Shown here piece after piece: positions 8,021 to 16,959 of a stretch of DNA of 41,734 nucleotides; the first letter of the stretch is position 1, and every line of letters begins with the position of its first letter. Origin of the DNA: CBDUVZ01 sp965370805. Lineage in GTDB: Bacteria; Hydrothermota; Tepidihabitantia; Tepidihabitantales; Tepidihabitantaceae. The stretch lies in NCBI GenBank assembly GCA_965370805.1, contig CBDUVZ010000012.1, forward strand, positions 1-41,734, given 5' to 3'. Under the pieces are notes generated by a model. The model saw only the letters and a list, made by a program, of their open reading frames with translations. It was not told the DNA's origin and did no database searches. The position numbers were made by a program, and so were the translations under genes.

Positions 8021-8048
8021 CGAAATTCGGCATTCGCAATTCGGAATT
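8021..8048 (-). repeat. Heptanucleotide repeat upstream of uppP
   Basis: Four consecutive units ATTCGGC, ATTCGCA, ATTCGGA, ATTCGTG. They are the complement of the GCCGAAT-type heptamers inside the barrel gene. The array ends 14 bp before the uppP start codon and leaves no room for a usual ribosome-binding site. Confidence 0.75.
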
Positions 8049-8062
8049 CGTGCTTCTTTGAT

Positions 8063-8845
8063 ATGACTCTGATTCAGGCGATTGTTCTTGGTCTTGTGCA
8101 GGGAGCTACCGAGTTCCTGCCGGTGTCAAGTTCCGGCCATCTGGTGCTGCTGCAGTACGTGTGGGGTATGCCGGAAGGCGTGCGGGTGGCTTTGACCGCG
8201 GTGCTTCACATCGGTACCGCAGCCGCGGTGGTCGGTTATTTCCGGCGTCGGCTGATCGGGATTCTCCGGGGATTGGCGGCCCGGCAGCAAGAGAGCCGGA
8301 TTCAGAGCTGGCTGATGGTCGGGTACATGGCCGTGGGTTCGGTTCCGGCCGCGATAGTGGGTCTGTTGTTTCGGCACCGGTTTGAAGCCGTTTTCTCCGA
8401 GCCGCGTTTCGTTGGCGCGATGCTGCTGGCTACCGGCACGTTGCTGTTTGCTACGAGGTTCAAGGGGTCCGGATGGCGCGGACAGGGCTGGATGGTCGCG
8501 CTGGTGGTTGGACTGGCCCAGGCCGTTGCCATCCTGCCCGGGATTTCGCGGTCGGGCGCGACGATTGCCGTCGCCATCTACCTGGGAATGACGCGGAGGG
8601 ATGCCTTCGAATTCTCTTTTCTCCTGTCGATTCCGGTGGTCCTGGGCGCGGCAGTCGTGGAGCTGCGGGGCATCGACTATGGTCTCGTTGGGGTTGCGCC
8701 GGTAGTGATCGGAATCGGGGTAGCCCTGCTGGCAGGCGTCGGAGCGCTGGTGCTGCTCCGCCGTGCGGTTCTGGGCCGGTGGTTCCACTGGTTCGCCGGC
8801 TACTGCTGGGTTGCCGGACTGCTGGTGTTGCTGTTGCTGCGCTAG
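8063..8845 (+). CDS. uppP: Undecaprenyl-diphosphatase UppP (BacA)
   Basis: A 260-residue polytopic membrane protein that dephosphorylates undecaprenyl diphosphate to recycle the lipid carrier for peptidoglycan and surface polysaccharides. The N-terminal motif GATEFLPVSSSGHLVL (about 14-29) and the second motif PGISRSGAT (about 161-169) carry the catalytic Glu, Ser, His and Arg residues. The length matches the family. Start ATG 8063 gives the canonical MTLIQAIVLGLVQG. No Shine-Dalgarno is visible because a repeat abuts the start. The stop codon shares the CTAG palindrome with the convergent ylxP. Confidence 0.97.
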   Translation: MTLIQAIVLGLVQGATEFLPVSSSGHLVLLQYVWGMPEGVRVALTAVLHIGTAAAVVGYFRRRLIGILRGLAARQQESRIQSWLMVGYMAVGSVPAAIVGLLFRHRFEAVFSEPRFVGAMLLATGTLLFATRFKGSGWRGQGWMVALVVGLAQAVAILPGISRSGATIAVAIYLGMTRRDAFEFSFLLSIPVVLGAAVVELRGIDYGLVGVAPVVIGIGVALLAGVGALVLLRRAVLGRWFHWFAGYCWVAGLLVLLLLR

Positions 8846-9126
8846 CAGAGCTGCTGCGTGTCCGTGTCCAGAATCGTAATCCGGCGGTCCCGCTCGAGGT
8901 GCTCGACGACCTTGGACATGCAACTCTGAGCCATTCGCCAGCGGGTGTTGACCACGACGACCGCCAGTTGCGCCCGCTGCCATTTGTCCTGGAATTCACA
9001 TTCGCACACCGCAACGTTGAACTTGCGGCGTAGTCGTTCGAAGGCACTCGTCAGGACCCGCCGTTTGTCCTTCAAGGAATGGCTGTCACTGATGATGCAG
9101 TCGATAACCAGAAGGCCGACCGTCAA
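8842..9126 (-). CDS. ylxP: DUF503/YlxP family protein
   Basis: A 94-residue protein with the family pattern VGLLVIDCIISDSHSLKDKR, then KFNVAVCE and DKWQRAQLAVVVV. In Bacillus, ylxP lies directly after infB, as here. Its exact role is unknown, but the neighbourhood suggests ribosome biogenesis or translation. The start is TTG 9126, 3 bp after the infB stop, consistent with coupling. The stop TAG overlaps the uppP stop on the other strand. rbfA, the usual next gene, is absent. Confidence 0.92.
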   Translation of the reverse strand: MTVGLLVIDCIISDSHSLKDKRRVLTSAFERLRRKFNVAVCECEFQDKWQRAQLAVVVVNTRWRMAQSCMSKVVEHLERDRRITILDTDTQQLC

Positions 9127-9129
9127 AGC

Positions 9130-11223
9130 CTACTTGCGTGACTTGGGTGCTGCCCGGGCGACCTGCTCGATGCAGTAGAACTCAAGGATGTCGCCGACTT
9201 CCAGGTCTTCGATGTTGTCGAGGCCGATGCCGCATTCGTATCCGGTTTCCACTTCTTTGACGTCGTCCTTGAACCGGCGGAGAGAAGCGATTTTCCCGCT
9301 GGCCAGTTCCTTTTCCTCGCGGAAGACGCGAACGAGAGCGTCGCGAGTTACTTTGCCTTCGGTTACGTAGGACCCGGCGATGATGCCCTGACGCGGGATA
9401 TTGAAGACGCGACGGGTTTCGGCCCGGCCGAGCTGGACTTCTTTCTCCTCCGGTTCAAGCAGGCCGAGCATCGCGGCACGGATGTCGTCGATCGCCGCGT
9501 AGATTATCCGGTAGGTCCGGATTTCGACTCCTTCTTTTTCCGCCAGCTTGCGGCCGTCGGGCAGCGGGCGGACATGGAAACCGACGATGATGCCCTCGGA
9601 AGCCTGTGCCAGGAGGACGTCGCTCCGGCTGATGGGGCCGACGCCGGTGTGCACCACCCGGACGCGGACTTCGTCCAATGATAGCCCTTCCAGTGAGTCA
9701 CGCAGAGCCTCGGCCGACCCTGAGACGTCAGCTTTGAGGACGACTCTCAGTTCCTTGGTCTGTCCCTCGGCGATCCGATCCTGGATGGTCTCCAGCGTTA
9801 CTTTCGGGCGACTGGCACTGAGGATCCTGTCGCGCTTGATCAGGAAGCGGCGGTGCGCGATTTCCCGTGCCGTCCGTTCGTCCTTCGCGACGTTGAACCG
9901 GTCGCCAGCTTGGGGAAGACCTGAGAAACCGAGTACCTGCACCGGTATCGACGGTGTCGCCTCATCGATTCGGTTGAAGATGTCGTCCAGAAGGTCGCGA
10001 ACCCGGCCGTGGTGCTCCGCGACGACGAAGGGATCGCCCCGGCGCAACGTTCCTTCCTGGATCAGGACGGTGGCGATACTGCCTCGTCCCCGGTCCAGTC
10101 TGGCCTCAAGGACGACTCCACTGGCCGGGCCATCGTAGGCAGCCTGGAGGTCCATCTCCAGGCTTATGACTGAGATCGCGTCGAGGAGTTCCTCAATGCC
10201 CTGGCCGGTCACGGCTGACGTCTCGACGCAGGGCGTGTGTCCGCCGTATCCTTCCACCGACACGTTATGTTGGGCCAGTTGGGTCTTGACCCGGTCCGGG
10301 TTGGCATTGGGAATGTCCATCTTCGTAACCGCGACGATCATGGGAATCCCGGCCGCGCGGGCATGGTCAATAGCTTCCTCTGTCTGGGGCATGACTCCGT
10401 CGTCGGCCGCGACTACGAGGATGGCAATGTCGGTCACCTGGGCGCCGCGCGCGCGCATCGCGGTGAAGGCCTCATGCCCCGGGGTGTCAAGGAAGATAAT
10501 GGGTTTGTCGTTGTAGCTGGCAACGTAGGCCCCGGTGTGCTGGGTTATCCTGCCTACTTCCTGCTCGGCGACTTTGCTCTTGCGGATGTGATCCAGGAGC
10601 GCGGTCTTGCCATGGTCAACGTGTCCCATGACGACGATCACTGCTGGCCGGGCTTTCGGTTCTCCCCGCTGGACTTCTGTTTCCGTTTCACTTTCCGGTT
10701 CCACCCTGATGCCGCATTCGTCCGCAATGAGCATTATGGTGTCGATGTCGAGTCGTTGATTGACCGTGGCCAAGAGCCCGATCTTCATGCATTTCTTGAT
10801 GACTTCGGCCGGGCTCGTGTCAAGTGCATGGGCCAGTTCAGCCACGGTCATGTAAGGGTTGACTTTGACCGTCGGTGCGGACTGGAGTTCCGCAGCGGGT
10901 CGGCTTTCGCGCACCGGCCGCTTGTGTTTGATTTCCCGTCCGTGGACCTTGACCAGAGTCTGCTTGATTGTCCGGGCAATCTGTTTCTCGTCGGGCTTGG
11001 ACCGCTGAGGGTATCGTTGAGGTGGAACTCGATGCCGCCGGATGGAGTCCTTGAACTGCTTCTTTTCTTTCCGCAGTCTGAGCTTCGCCGCCTCGAATTC
11101 CTCGTCGGTAACGTAGGAGGTGTATCCTCGCGGTGGGAAGTTGAGCTCCTTGAGCACGGCGATGAGCGCTTCGCTCGAGAGGTTGAGTCGCTTGGCTGCC
11201 TGGAAGACCTTCAGCTTGCCCAT
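9130..11223 (-). CDS. infB: Translation initiation factor IF-2
   Basis: A 697-residue GTPase that delivers initiator tRNA to the ribosome. A short N-terminal domain (1-60, MGKLKVFQAAKRLN) and a basic linker precede a second IF2N-type helix bundle (122-170). The G domain has GHVDHGKT (200-207), DTPGH (246-250) and TKMD (300-303), where most IF-2 proteins have NKMD. Domains II to IV follow. It is shorter than the E. coli enzyme because the N-terminal region is reduced. The start ATG 11221-11223 overlaps the nusA end by 13 bp, so translation is coupled. Confidence 0.98.
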   Translation of the reverse strand: MGKLKVFQAAKRLNLSSEALIAVLKELNFPPRGYTSYVTDEEFEAAKLRLRKEKKQFKDSIRRHRVPPQRYPQRSKPDEKQIARTIKQTLVKVHGREIKHKRPVRESRPAAELQSAPTVKVNPYMTVAELAHALDTSPAEVIKKCMKIGLLATVNQRLDIDTIMLIADECGIRVEPESETETEVQRGEPKARPAVIVVMGHVDHGKTALLDHIRKSKVAEQEVGRITQHTGAYVASYNDKPIIFLDTPGHEAFTAMRARGAQVTDIAILVVAADDGVMPQTEEAIDHARAAGIPMIVAVTKMDIPNANPDRVKTQLAQHNVSVEGYGGHTPCVETSAVTGQGIEELLDAISVISLEMDLQAAYDGPASGVVLEARLDRGRGSIATVLIQEGTLRRGDPFVVAEHHGRVRDLLDDIFNRIDEATPSIPVQVLGFSGLPQAGDRFNVAKDERTAREIAHRRFLIKRDRILSASRPKVTLETIQDRIAEGQTKELRVVLKADVSGSAEALRDSLEGLSLDEVRVRVVHTGVGPISRSDVLLAQASEGIIVGFHVRPLPDGRKLAEKEGVEIRTYRIIYAAIDDIRAAMLGLLEPEEKEVQLGRAETRRVFNIPRQGIIAGSYVTEGKVTRDALVRVFREEKELASGKIASLRRFKDDVKEVETGYECGIGLDNIEDLEVGDILEFYCIEQVARAAPKSRK

Positions 11224-12449
11224 ACTTTGTCGCGGACTTTCTGCTTCATCTCTTCGATGGAATCAGGTTCCAGTTCGGTGACTTTGGCTAGCTCCTCTTC
11301 GGGAAGGCTGAGCAGGTCGAAGGCGTTGTTCGATCCGGCCGCCCGGATTCTGGCCAGGAGGTCCTCCTCCAGGTCCAGTTGGTCAAGGGTCACTTTGCCT
11401 GCCTTGCCCATTATCACCCGGTTGCGGTAGTCACTTTCTTTGAGGACTTCTATTTTCACCTGTACCAACAGGCTGGCGAGCCAGACGTTCTGACCTTTCT
11501 TGCCGATAGCGATGGAGAACTCGGCATCCGGGACCACCACGATATGCGTTTCGCCTTCCCTTATTACCTCCGAGACTTTGGCCGGACCGAGCGCGCGCGC
11601 GATGAAAACGAGGGGATCCCGACTCCACTGGACGATGTCCACTTTCTCACCGGACAGTTCCTTGATGATGCTCTCAATCCTCGACTTGCGGTAGCCGACG
11701 CACGCGCCTACCGGGTCGATCCTGTCCTCGAGGGAGTTGACAGCAACCTTGGAACGGAAGCTGGGTGAGCGGGCGATGCCCTTGATTTCGACTATGCCTT
11801 CCTTGATCTCAGGCACTTCGCGAGCGAGGAGTTTCCTCAGGAATTCCGGGTGGGTTCGGGACAGACACACCCGCGGCCCGATCGGGGTTTTCTCGACACG
11901 GTGCACATAGGCTTTGATCGGCAATCCCTGTCGGTAATGGTCACTCTTGAGTTGTTCCCGGTTGTTCAGGACCGCTTCAATCAGACCGAGGTTGACGATG
12001 ATTTCTTCCCGTCCGATTTTCTGGACTGTGCCGGTGACAATCTCGCCCTTCTTCTTGCTGAACTCGTCGAAGAGCTTGGTGCGTTCGGCTTCCCGAAGCT
12101 TGAGCAGCAGTTCATCAGAGGCCTTACGGATGGCGATTCTGCCGAGTTCGTCGAGCGGAAGTTCCACCCTGACGACGTCGCCGATCTGGGCCGACTCACT
12201 GATGGCCCGCGCGTCCGCGAGCGAAACCTGCTGGCCGGGGTTGTCGATGCGTTCGACTACCTGTTTGGCCAGATAGACGCGGATATCGCCGCTGTCGGGG
12301 TTGATCTCCACGTCCGATTCGGTGTCGGGTCCGAATCTCCTCTTGAGTCCGGAGACGATACTCGCTCGGAGCGTTTCGCAGACGTACGTGATATCGACGT
12401 TTCGGATGCGGGCAATCTGGGTTATCAGGTTGGAGATTTCTCTATTCAT
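11211..12449 (-). CDS. nusA: Transcription termination/antitermination factor NusA
   Basis: 412 residues from ATG 12449 (MNREISNLITQIARIRN). Upstream in-frame residues look like leader translation and are not conserved in type. The order is an N-terminal RNA-polymerase-binding domain (about 1-120), an S1 domain (about 130-200, GEIVTGTVQKIGREEIIVNLG), then KH domains (about 225-345) with DPVGACVGYRKSRIESI and IAIGKKGQNVWLAS. A short C-terminal acidic helical segment (DLLSLPEEELAKVTEL) follows. First gene of nusA-infB-ylxP; rimP and ylxR, common neighbours, are missing. Confidence 0.97.
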   Translation of the reverse strand: MNREISNLITQIARIRNVDITYVCETLRASIVSGLKRRFGPDTESDVEINPDSGDIRVYLAKQVVERIDNPGQQVSLADARAISESAQIGDVVRVELPLDELGRIAIRKASDELLLKLREAERTKLFDEFSKKKGEIVTGTVQKIGREEIIVNLGLIEAVLNNREQLKSDHYRQGLPIKAYVHRVEKTPIGPRVCLSRTHPEFLRKLLAREVPEIKEGIVEIKGIARSPSFRSKVAVNSLEDRIDPVGACVGYRKSRIESIIKELSGEKVDIVQWSRDPLVFIARALGPAKVSEVIREGETHIVVVPDAEFSIAIGKKGQNVWLASLLVQVKIEVLKESDYRNRVIMGKAGKVTLDQLDLEEDLLARIRAAGSNNAFDLLSLPEEELAKVTELEPDSIEEMKQKVRDKVWAS

Positions 12450-12599
12450 TGCCTGGCCTTTGCTGTTGTGCATTCGGTGCGGGATGCCCGCGACGAATGG
12501 CAGCGTAGCGAACACTGCCATCGGATGGCAGAAGTGCGGCGCGTTGTTATCCTGTCGCCGAAACGGGTAGCCTCCGGTGGTTGAACAAACATCGGAGCG

Positions 12600-12627
12600 A
12601 TTATAGCTGGACGTCCTACCGAGTCAA
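12600..12627 (-). promoter_or_regulatory. Strong promoter of the nusA-infB-ylxP operon
   Basis: On the minus strand TTGACT (12627-12622) is followed after 16 bp by a perfect TATAAT (12605-12600). The predicted transcript starts near 12593, leaving a leader of about 145 nt before the nusA ATG, long enough for post-transcriptional control. Confidence 0.85.
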
Positions 12628-13648
12628 GTCGGGTGGGGCAAGATGGCATGGCACCGGGTGTGTCGCAACGACATAAGCGACTGTAGGTTCTTATCTTAGC
12701 GGTGTCGTCCCAAGAGCATCACGCCCTGTCGCACAGGAGGCGGTCCTCCTCCCAGTTTGTGCAAGTTGTTGTTGGCTAAAGAGTTACGGGGCAATGCCGG
12801 GTGACATCAAGCTGGCACGCACGGTGCAGTATCCCCCCAAGATGGTGACTAAGTGTTCAATTGCATACGGCAAAGGAAGAGAGAATGCTCTTCGAGTTCC
12901 GGGCGCACTCCCTTCCTTTCCGTCGACAGTTGATACTGCTCTTTGACATTTCGGAGTGTAACGGCCTGCCGGACCTTGACGTTCTCATTGCCGCATCGCA
13001 CGGACGAACGGAACGGGACGAGTCGGTGACTCTCACCTAGGCGCATCACAGAGGGGTTTCTCTGCCATCTCAGCCTCTCGCCGTTGTCTCAGCCTCGTCA
13101 ATGCCTTTTCCCGTCCGTTCGTCCACAAGATTCCCTGGTTGGGAAGGAGGGAACCGCTCGCGCACAGCTTTGGGGAAACAAGGTCGCGGACCTACCGCCG
13201 GGTGCGAACTGACACTGACGTGCGTGGAAAGGAACAGACCGCAGATGGGGATGAGTCTGAGCGTCGCAGTGTCCGAACGAACGCCGGGATCAGCAATGTG
13301 AACGGTTCACCTGGAGTTAGTGTCCGCCCAGATTCTCGCAGGGGGTCGGCATCTTAGCCTCCTTCTTGGGAGTTGTGAGCCCACGCCCAAGTCCTTTCAA
13401 CCTCGACCCCCTCCATGTTTGCTCGGTCCGGCAGGCCGTCGAATTCGGGGCTGCTGTATGCCTGAAGGGCGCTTATCCATAGCAGGAGAATGCCGCCTCT
13501 CAAGATTTGGCACTCTTAACCCACAGGGTACGGCGGCTCCGCTTGTTGATTCCAGCCTCCCTCGGGCAGGGGAGGATGGTCCGGTGCCGGGGGAATGCCT
13601 TGACAGTCGGAGGGTATGGGTACAGGCACGACAGCAAAGGAGTTGAGG
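12628..13648. other. Gene-free region with inverted and direct repeats
   Basis: About 1 kb with no convincing gene on either strand. It contains a hairpin AGGAGG-CGGT-CCTCCT (12735-12750) inside outer arms GCACA/TGTGC (12731-12762), a GAGTC-GGT-GACTC hairpin (13020-13032), and a long-range inverted repeat CGGACGAACGGAACGGG (13001-13017) against CCCGTCCGTTCGTCC (13110-13124). Two direct copies of TCTCAGCCTC lie between them (13068-13077, 13087-13096). It may be a structured RNA, a degraded gene or an insertion scar. A TTGACA at 13600-13605 may belong to a promoter of the next gene but lacks a clear -10. Confidence 0.5.
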
Positions 13649-15586
13649 GTGAAGGGGTATCATGTCACGGTGACAATCATTGCGCTGGTTCTGGCAGGCC
13701 TGTTCTGTCTGAAGCCGCCGGCCATTCCGCAGTGGGATGCCGACCTGACGGTCCCGCTCTATCGCGGGGCATTTCGTCTGGTGGATTTTCTCGACTCCAG
13801 CCTGTTCTTCATCCAGCCCGATTCGACAATCAGGTTCGCGTACGACGTACCGATTGATACCGTTACCCCTGACGGGGTGATTGGCCTTGTCTCGGTTGAT
13901 GAGACCAACCGGATTGCGTTGGGTGACTTCGTGTTCACTGATATCCCGCAGGGTGCGGTCACGGTGGGCATTGAGGATCTCCTTGGATATCCGATTCCGG
14001 ATACCGGCCTGAAGCAGCAACTCGAGCCTTTTGAGACGACATTGCCGTGCACGTGCTCGATTCCCGGCGTGGCATATGCCGAGGTGTTGCACGGAGTCCT
14101 GCGGACAACGGTCAGCAATCATACCGGCATTCCGATTGAGTCGCTGCTGGTCTGCTTTTCATTCGGGCAGATGCGATTTGACAACCTGGCGCCAGGGACA
14201 ATGCAGTCGCAGCGTACCGAGATCGGCGGCGCCGTAGTCAGTTCGCCCCTGGCGTTGCTGGTTACGGTCGGTTCGCCCGGCTCGGCCGGCGATACGGTCA
14301 GACTGTCCAAGACGGATTCGCTGCTGGTGGAGATCGAGGTCGATTCACTGCAGGTTGCGAATGCCCGGATCAGGATTCCCATCGCTCGCGGGCGCCGGCA
14401 GTGCCGGGTGGCTCTCGGCAGTTCGCAGCCGTTCGAGATCGACAGCCTGATGCTGGCGTCCGGGACGTGCCGGATTCTCCTTGCCAACGGCTTCGCGGTT
14501 CCGGTCGACGCCGAACTGACGGTCCCCGGATTGAGCCAGAATCACCGGCGCTACATTCAGGGCTACCAGTCGACGACCGTGGAACTGGACCTTGCCGGAG
14601 TTCGGGTGGACAACCAGGGCAAGACCAATTCACTGCTCGATTTCGAAGTCGTTGCGATTCCGGACCCGTCGGATGATCTCGTGGATCTGGCGAAGGGCGA
14701 CGGGTTCGTCGTGGGCTACGAAACTCGGGAGCTCAGGGCCGAATACGTGGCCGGGGAGTTCCGGCAGCCGGTGTACGTCACGTCGGTGCTTGAGACCCTT
14801 CCGGAGATCATGCCCGGAGGAATCAAAGGGATGCGGGTGCCCAATGCCGAACTGGTGCTGGAGATCGAGACCAGCATTGGCTTCCCGCTGGAGATCCAAC
14901 TGGGACTGGTTGCACATCGGGACGGCGCGGAGGCGGCGAGGCTTGAGCGGGAACTCTGTGTGCCGGCGGCACGCCCCGGAGTTCTCGGCAACTCCGAGTG
15001 GGTGCTTCCGGTAACGGACCTGGTGAACGCCGGGGCTGATTTCATCACCCTCGAGTACACGGCGAGGATGATCGGGCGTGGAAGCTACACTGCCGGATCG
15101 TGGCTGGCCGGTCGGGCCTCGATGAGCACCCCGTTGAGGCTTGCGTTCGTGCCTGATACTATCGCCGGGCCTTCACGCAGAGTGGAGTTGAGTGAATCTC
15201 ACCGGCAGAGAGTGATTGAGTATCTCGTCGATGGCGAAGCGATTCTCACTCTGAGAAACCGGTTCCCGGCAGGTATCGGCGGCTGGCTTGTTGTGACTCC
15301 GGATTCGACCGCCAGACCCGACCCCGCGGCGCTCGTCGATTCCATCCTCATGCCTTTCGTTGTTCCGGCGGGCCGGGTCGACGGCATGGGCAACTGCGTT
15401 GGCGAGCAGGACACAGTCATCCGGCTGGCGCTGGACAGCGCCGAAGTCAGTCTGTTCCAGTGCAATCCGCTGAAGGCCCAGGTCGTGTTCGTGCTGCCGG
15501 AAACGGACACGGTGGTATTCAGAGCCGGGGATCGGCTGCAGATTCAGGCCTTGCTGAAACTGCGAGTCAGGGTGAAGGAATGGTAG
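13649..15586 (+). CDS. Large exported protein of unknown function
   Basis: 645 residues from GTG 13649, chosen because AAAGGAG (13636-13642) lies 6 bp upstream. The N-terminus has a hydrophobic segment (TIIALVLAGLFCL, about residues 8-20) that is a signal peptide or anchor. The rest is rich in beta-type strands, Val, Asp and Pro, with no motif I recognise and no C-terminal sorting domain. The stop overlaps the next gene's start by 7 bp, so both products probably work together at the cell surface. Confidence 0.8.
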   Translation: MKGYHVTVTIIALVLAGLFCLKPPAIPQWDADLTVPLYRGAFRLVDFLDSSLFFIQPDSTIRFAYDVPIDTVTPDGVIGLVSVDETNRIALGDFVFTDIPQGAVTVGIEDLLGYPIPDTGLKQQLEPFETTLPCTCSIPGVAYAEVLHGVLRTTVSNHTGIPIESLLVCFSFGQMRFDNLAPGTMQSQRTEIGGAVVSSPLALLVTVGSPGSAGDTVRLSKTDSLLVEIEVDSLQVANARIRIPIARGRRQCRVALGSSQPFEIDSLMLASGTCRILLANGFAVPVDAELTVPGLSQNHRRYIQGYQSTTVELDLAGVRVDNQGKTNSLLDFEVVAIPDPSDDLVDLAKGDGFVVGYETRELRAEYVAGEFRQPVYVTSVLETLPEIMPGGIKGMRVPNAELVLEIETSIGFPLEIQLGLVAHRDGAEAARLERELCVPAARPGVLGNSEWVLPVTDLVNAGADFITLEYTARMIGRGSYTAGSWLAGRASMSTPLRLAFVPDTIAGPSRRVELSESHRQRVIEYLVDGEAILTLRNRFPAGIGGWLVVTPDSTARPDPAALVDSILMPFVVPAGRVDGMGNCVGEQDTVIRLALDSAEVSLFQCNPLKAQVVFVLPETDTVVFRAGDRLQIQALLKLRVRVKEW

Positions 15587-16800
15587 TCGCTTTTCAGCTT
15601 GTCTTCCTGGTGACCGGTGTCTTCAATCCGGTGATGTCAACCGGGCTGGACGCTGTGGCGGTGAATCCGGCACAGCTCGGATATCCGGAGCGACCGGGCT
15701 TCTTCTGTCGTGTTGTGGACCTGGGCTTCCGTGTCGACAACAACTCCTTCAATCTTGCTCAGTACAACCGGTACACCGGGGCCTATCTTGACAGCGCGGC
15801 CAAGGATGAGATTATCGGTTCCATTCCTCCATCCGGATTCGGTCTACGGGTTTCCGGAGATGCGAGTGCGGTGGAGTTCGGCTACAGCAACATGGTGGTT
15901 TCGGTGCGGACTGAGGGTTTCGGACAGTTCGTCATTCCGGGGGAGGCATTCGAACTGGCGCTCCTCGGCAACGAGCCTGGTCGTCGCTATCGAGCCGAGG
16001 ACGTCGGGGCGGGTGGACTCGTGTTTCTCAGGGCCGGGGTCGCGGCAGCCGGCGGGATCGGCAGCAATGTTGCCGTCGGGTTGGGCGCTCACTACCTGCG
16101 CGGGCTGGCGTACGCCGAGCTGCGTCAGGCCGAGGCTCAATTCCTGACAACGCCCACTGCGTTTTCGGCCGACGGTGTCATCGGGTATCGCCGGGCGACC
16201 GGCGGGAGCGGCTGCGCCTTTGATCTGGGTGTGGCGTTCTGGAAGAACGACTGGCGCTTCACTCTCGCCTGTCTTGACATTGGTCCCGGCATAACCTGGA
16301 CCGAAGGCGGCGAGGATGGGATATACACCTTCTGTCTTGACTCGGGTAACGCTTATGAGATACGCTCCGAGAAGCTGTTCCACCACGATTTCGACTGTCA
16401 CCCGGTATTCGGATTCGTGACCCGATTGCCGGTCGTGGTGAACCTGGGGGTGAGTCATGAGTTCCTGAACCGGCTGAGCGCCGCGGTCCTGTTCCAGGAA
16501 CGGTTTGGGGTGAGCCGGGACTGGGGCGCCGGATGGCTGGCAGCCGGTCTGGTTGAAGCGCGCCCGTGGGTCTGGCTTCCGGTCGGTCTTGATGTTTCGT
16601 ACGGCGATCCGGGAGGGGTGACGGCCGGCGTCGGAGCCGGGCTGACACTGGGCAGACTGGTCCTGGCTACGAGGCTCGGTTACGTTTCGGGTCTGCTGCT
16701 GAATGCCAAAGGCGTGGAGTTCGGCTTGAGGATCAGCTACGTGGACTCGCGCCGGGGGAAGAAACTAGAGCCCTTCCTGCTTCACTACGACGTCGAGTGA
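15580..16800 (+). CDS. Predicted outer-membrane beta-barrel protein
   Basis: 406 residues from ATG 15580. The signal peptide is about residues 1-22, followed by AVAVNPAQLGYPE, similar to the NPA-type start of PorV/FadL-like or DUF5723-like barrels in Bacteroidota relatives. Alternating Gly/aromatic strands run through the protein (VEFGYSNMVVSV, GVGAGLTLGRLVLATRLGYVSG). It is translationally coupled to the preceding exported protein. The role is unknown: it could be a porin-like barrel or a surface-attachment factor. Confidence 0.75.
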   Translation: MVVAFQLVFLVTGVFNPVMSTGLDAVAVNPAQLGYPERPGFFCRVVDLGFRVDNNSFNLAQYNRYTGAYLDSAAKDEIIGSIPPSGFGLRVSGDASAVEFGYSNMVVSVRTEGFGQFVIPGEAFELALLGNEPGRRYRAEDVGAGGLVFLRAGVAAAGGIGSNVAVGLGAHYLRGLAYAELRQAEAQFLTTPTAFSADGVIGYRRATGGSGCAFDLGVAFWKNDWRFTLACLDIGPGITWTEGGEDGIYTFCLDSGNAYEIRSEKLFHHDFDCHPVFGFVTRLPVVVNLGVSHEFLNRLSAAVLFQERFGVSRDWGAGWLAAGLVEARPWVWLPVGLDVSYGDPGGVTAGVGAGLTLGRLVLATRLGYVSGLLLNAKGVEFGLRISYVDSRRGKKLEPFLLHYDVE

Positions 16801-16805
16801 ACAGC

Positions 16806-16834
16806 TTGACAGCATTCCACTGAATCGATATTCT
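16806..16834 (+). promoter_or_regulatory. Promoter of tRNA-Ala(TGC)
   Basis: TTGACA (16806-16811), 17-bp spacer, TATTCT (16829-16834). The predicted start is about 10 nt before the mature tRNA. The promoter begins only 5 bp after the stop of the barrel gene. Confidence 0.85.
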
Positions 16835-16850
16835 CCCCGGGCATGAGTAC

Positions 16851-16923
16851 GGGGGTGTAGCTCAGTTGGGAGAGCACCTGCTTTGCAAGCAGGGGGTCGC
16901 CCGTTCGAATCGGGTCACCTCCA
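16851..16923 (+). tRNA. tRNA-Ala (anticodon TGC)
   Basis: A 73-nt cloverleaf. The acceptor stem GGGGGTG/CACCTCC carries the G3-U70 alanine identity pair. The D arm is GCTC/GAGC; the anticodon arm CCTGC-TTTGCAA-GCAGG has anticodon TGC; the T arm is GCCCG-TTCGAAT-CGGGT; the discriminator is A. CCA is not encoded. Confidence 0.97.
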
Positions 16924-16933
16924 TCCCGAACAC

Positions 16934-16959
16934 CAGGCTGGCCGATAGCGGCCAGCCTG
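16934..16959 (+). terminator. Hairpin after tRNA-Ala(TGC)
   Basis: A perfect 11-bp GC-rich stem CAGGCTGGCCG/CGGCCAGCCTG with a 4-nt loop ATAG starts 10 bp after the tRNA. The following T run is poor (AACTTTGG), so it may act as a processing or weak termination signal. Confidence 0.65.

Noticed and set aside
10237..11430. 397-residue plus-strand frame opposite infB and nusA
   Set aside because: Antisense to two certain genes; long open antisense frames are expected at this GC content.
12849..13049. 66-residue minus-strand frame in the nusA-upstream gap
   Set aside because: No ribosome-binding site or family pattern, and it crosses one arm of the inverted repeat; probably chance.
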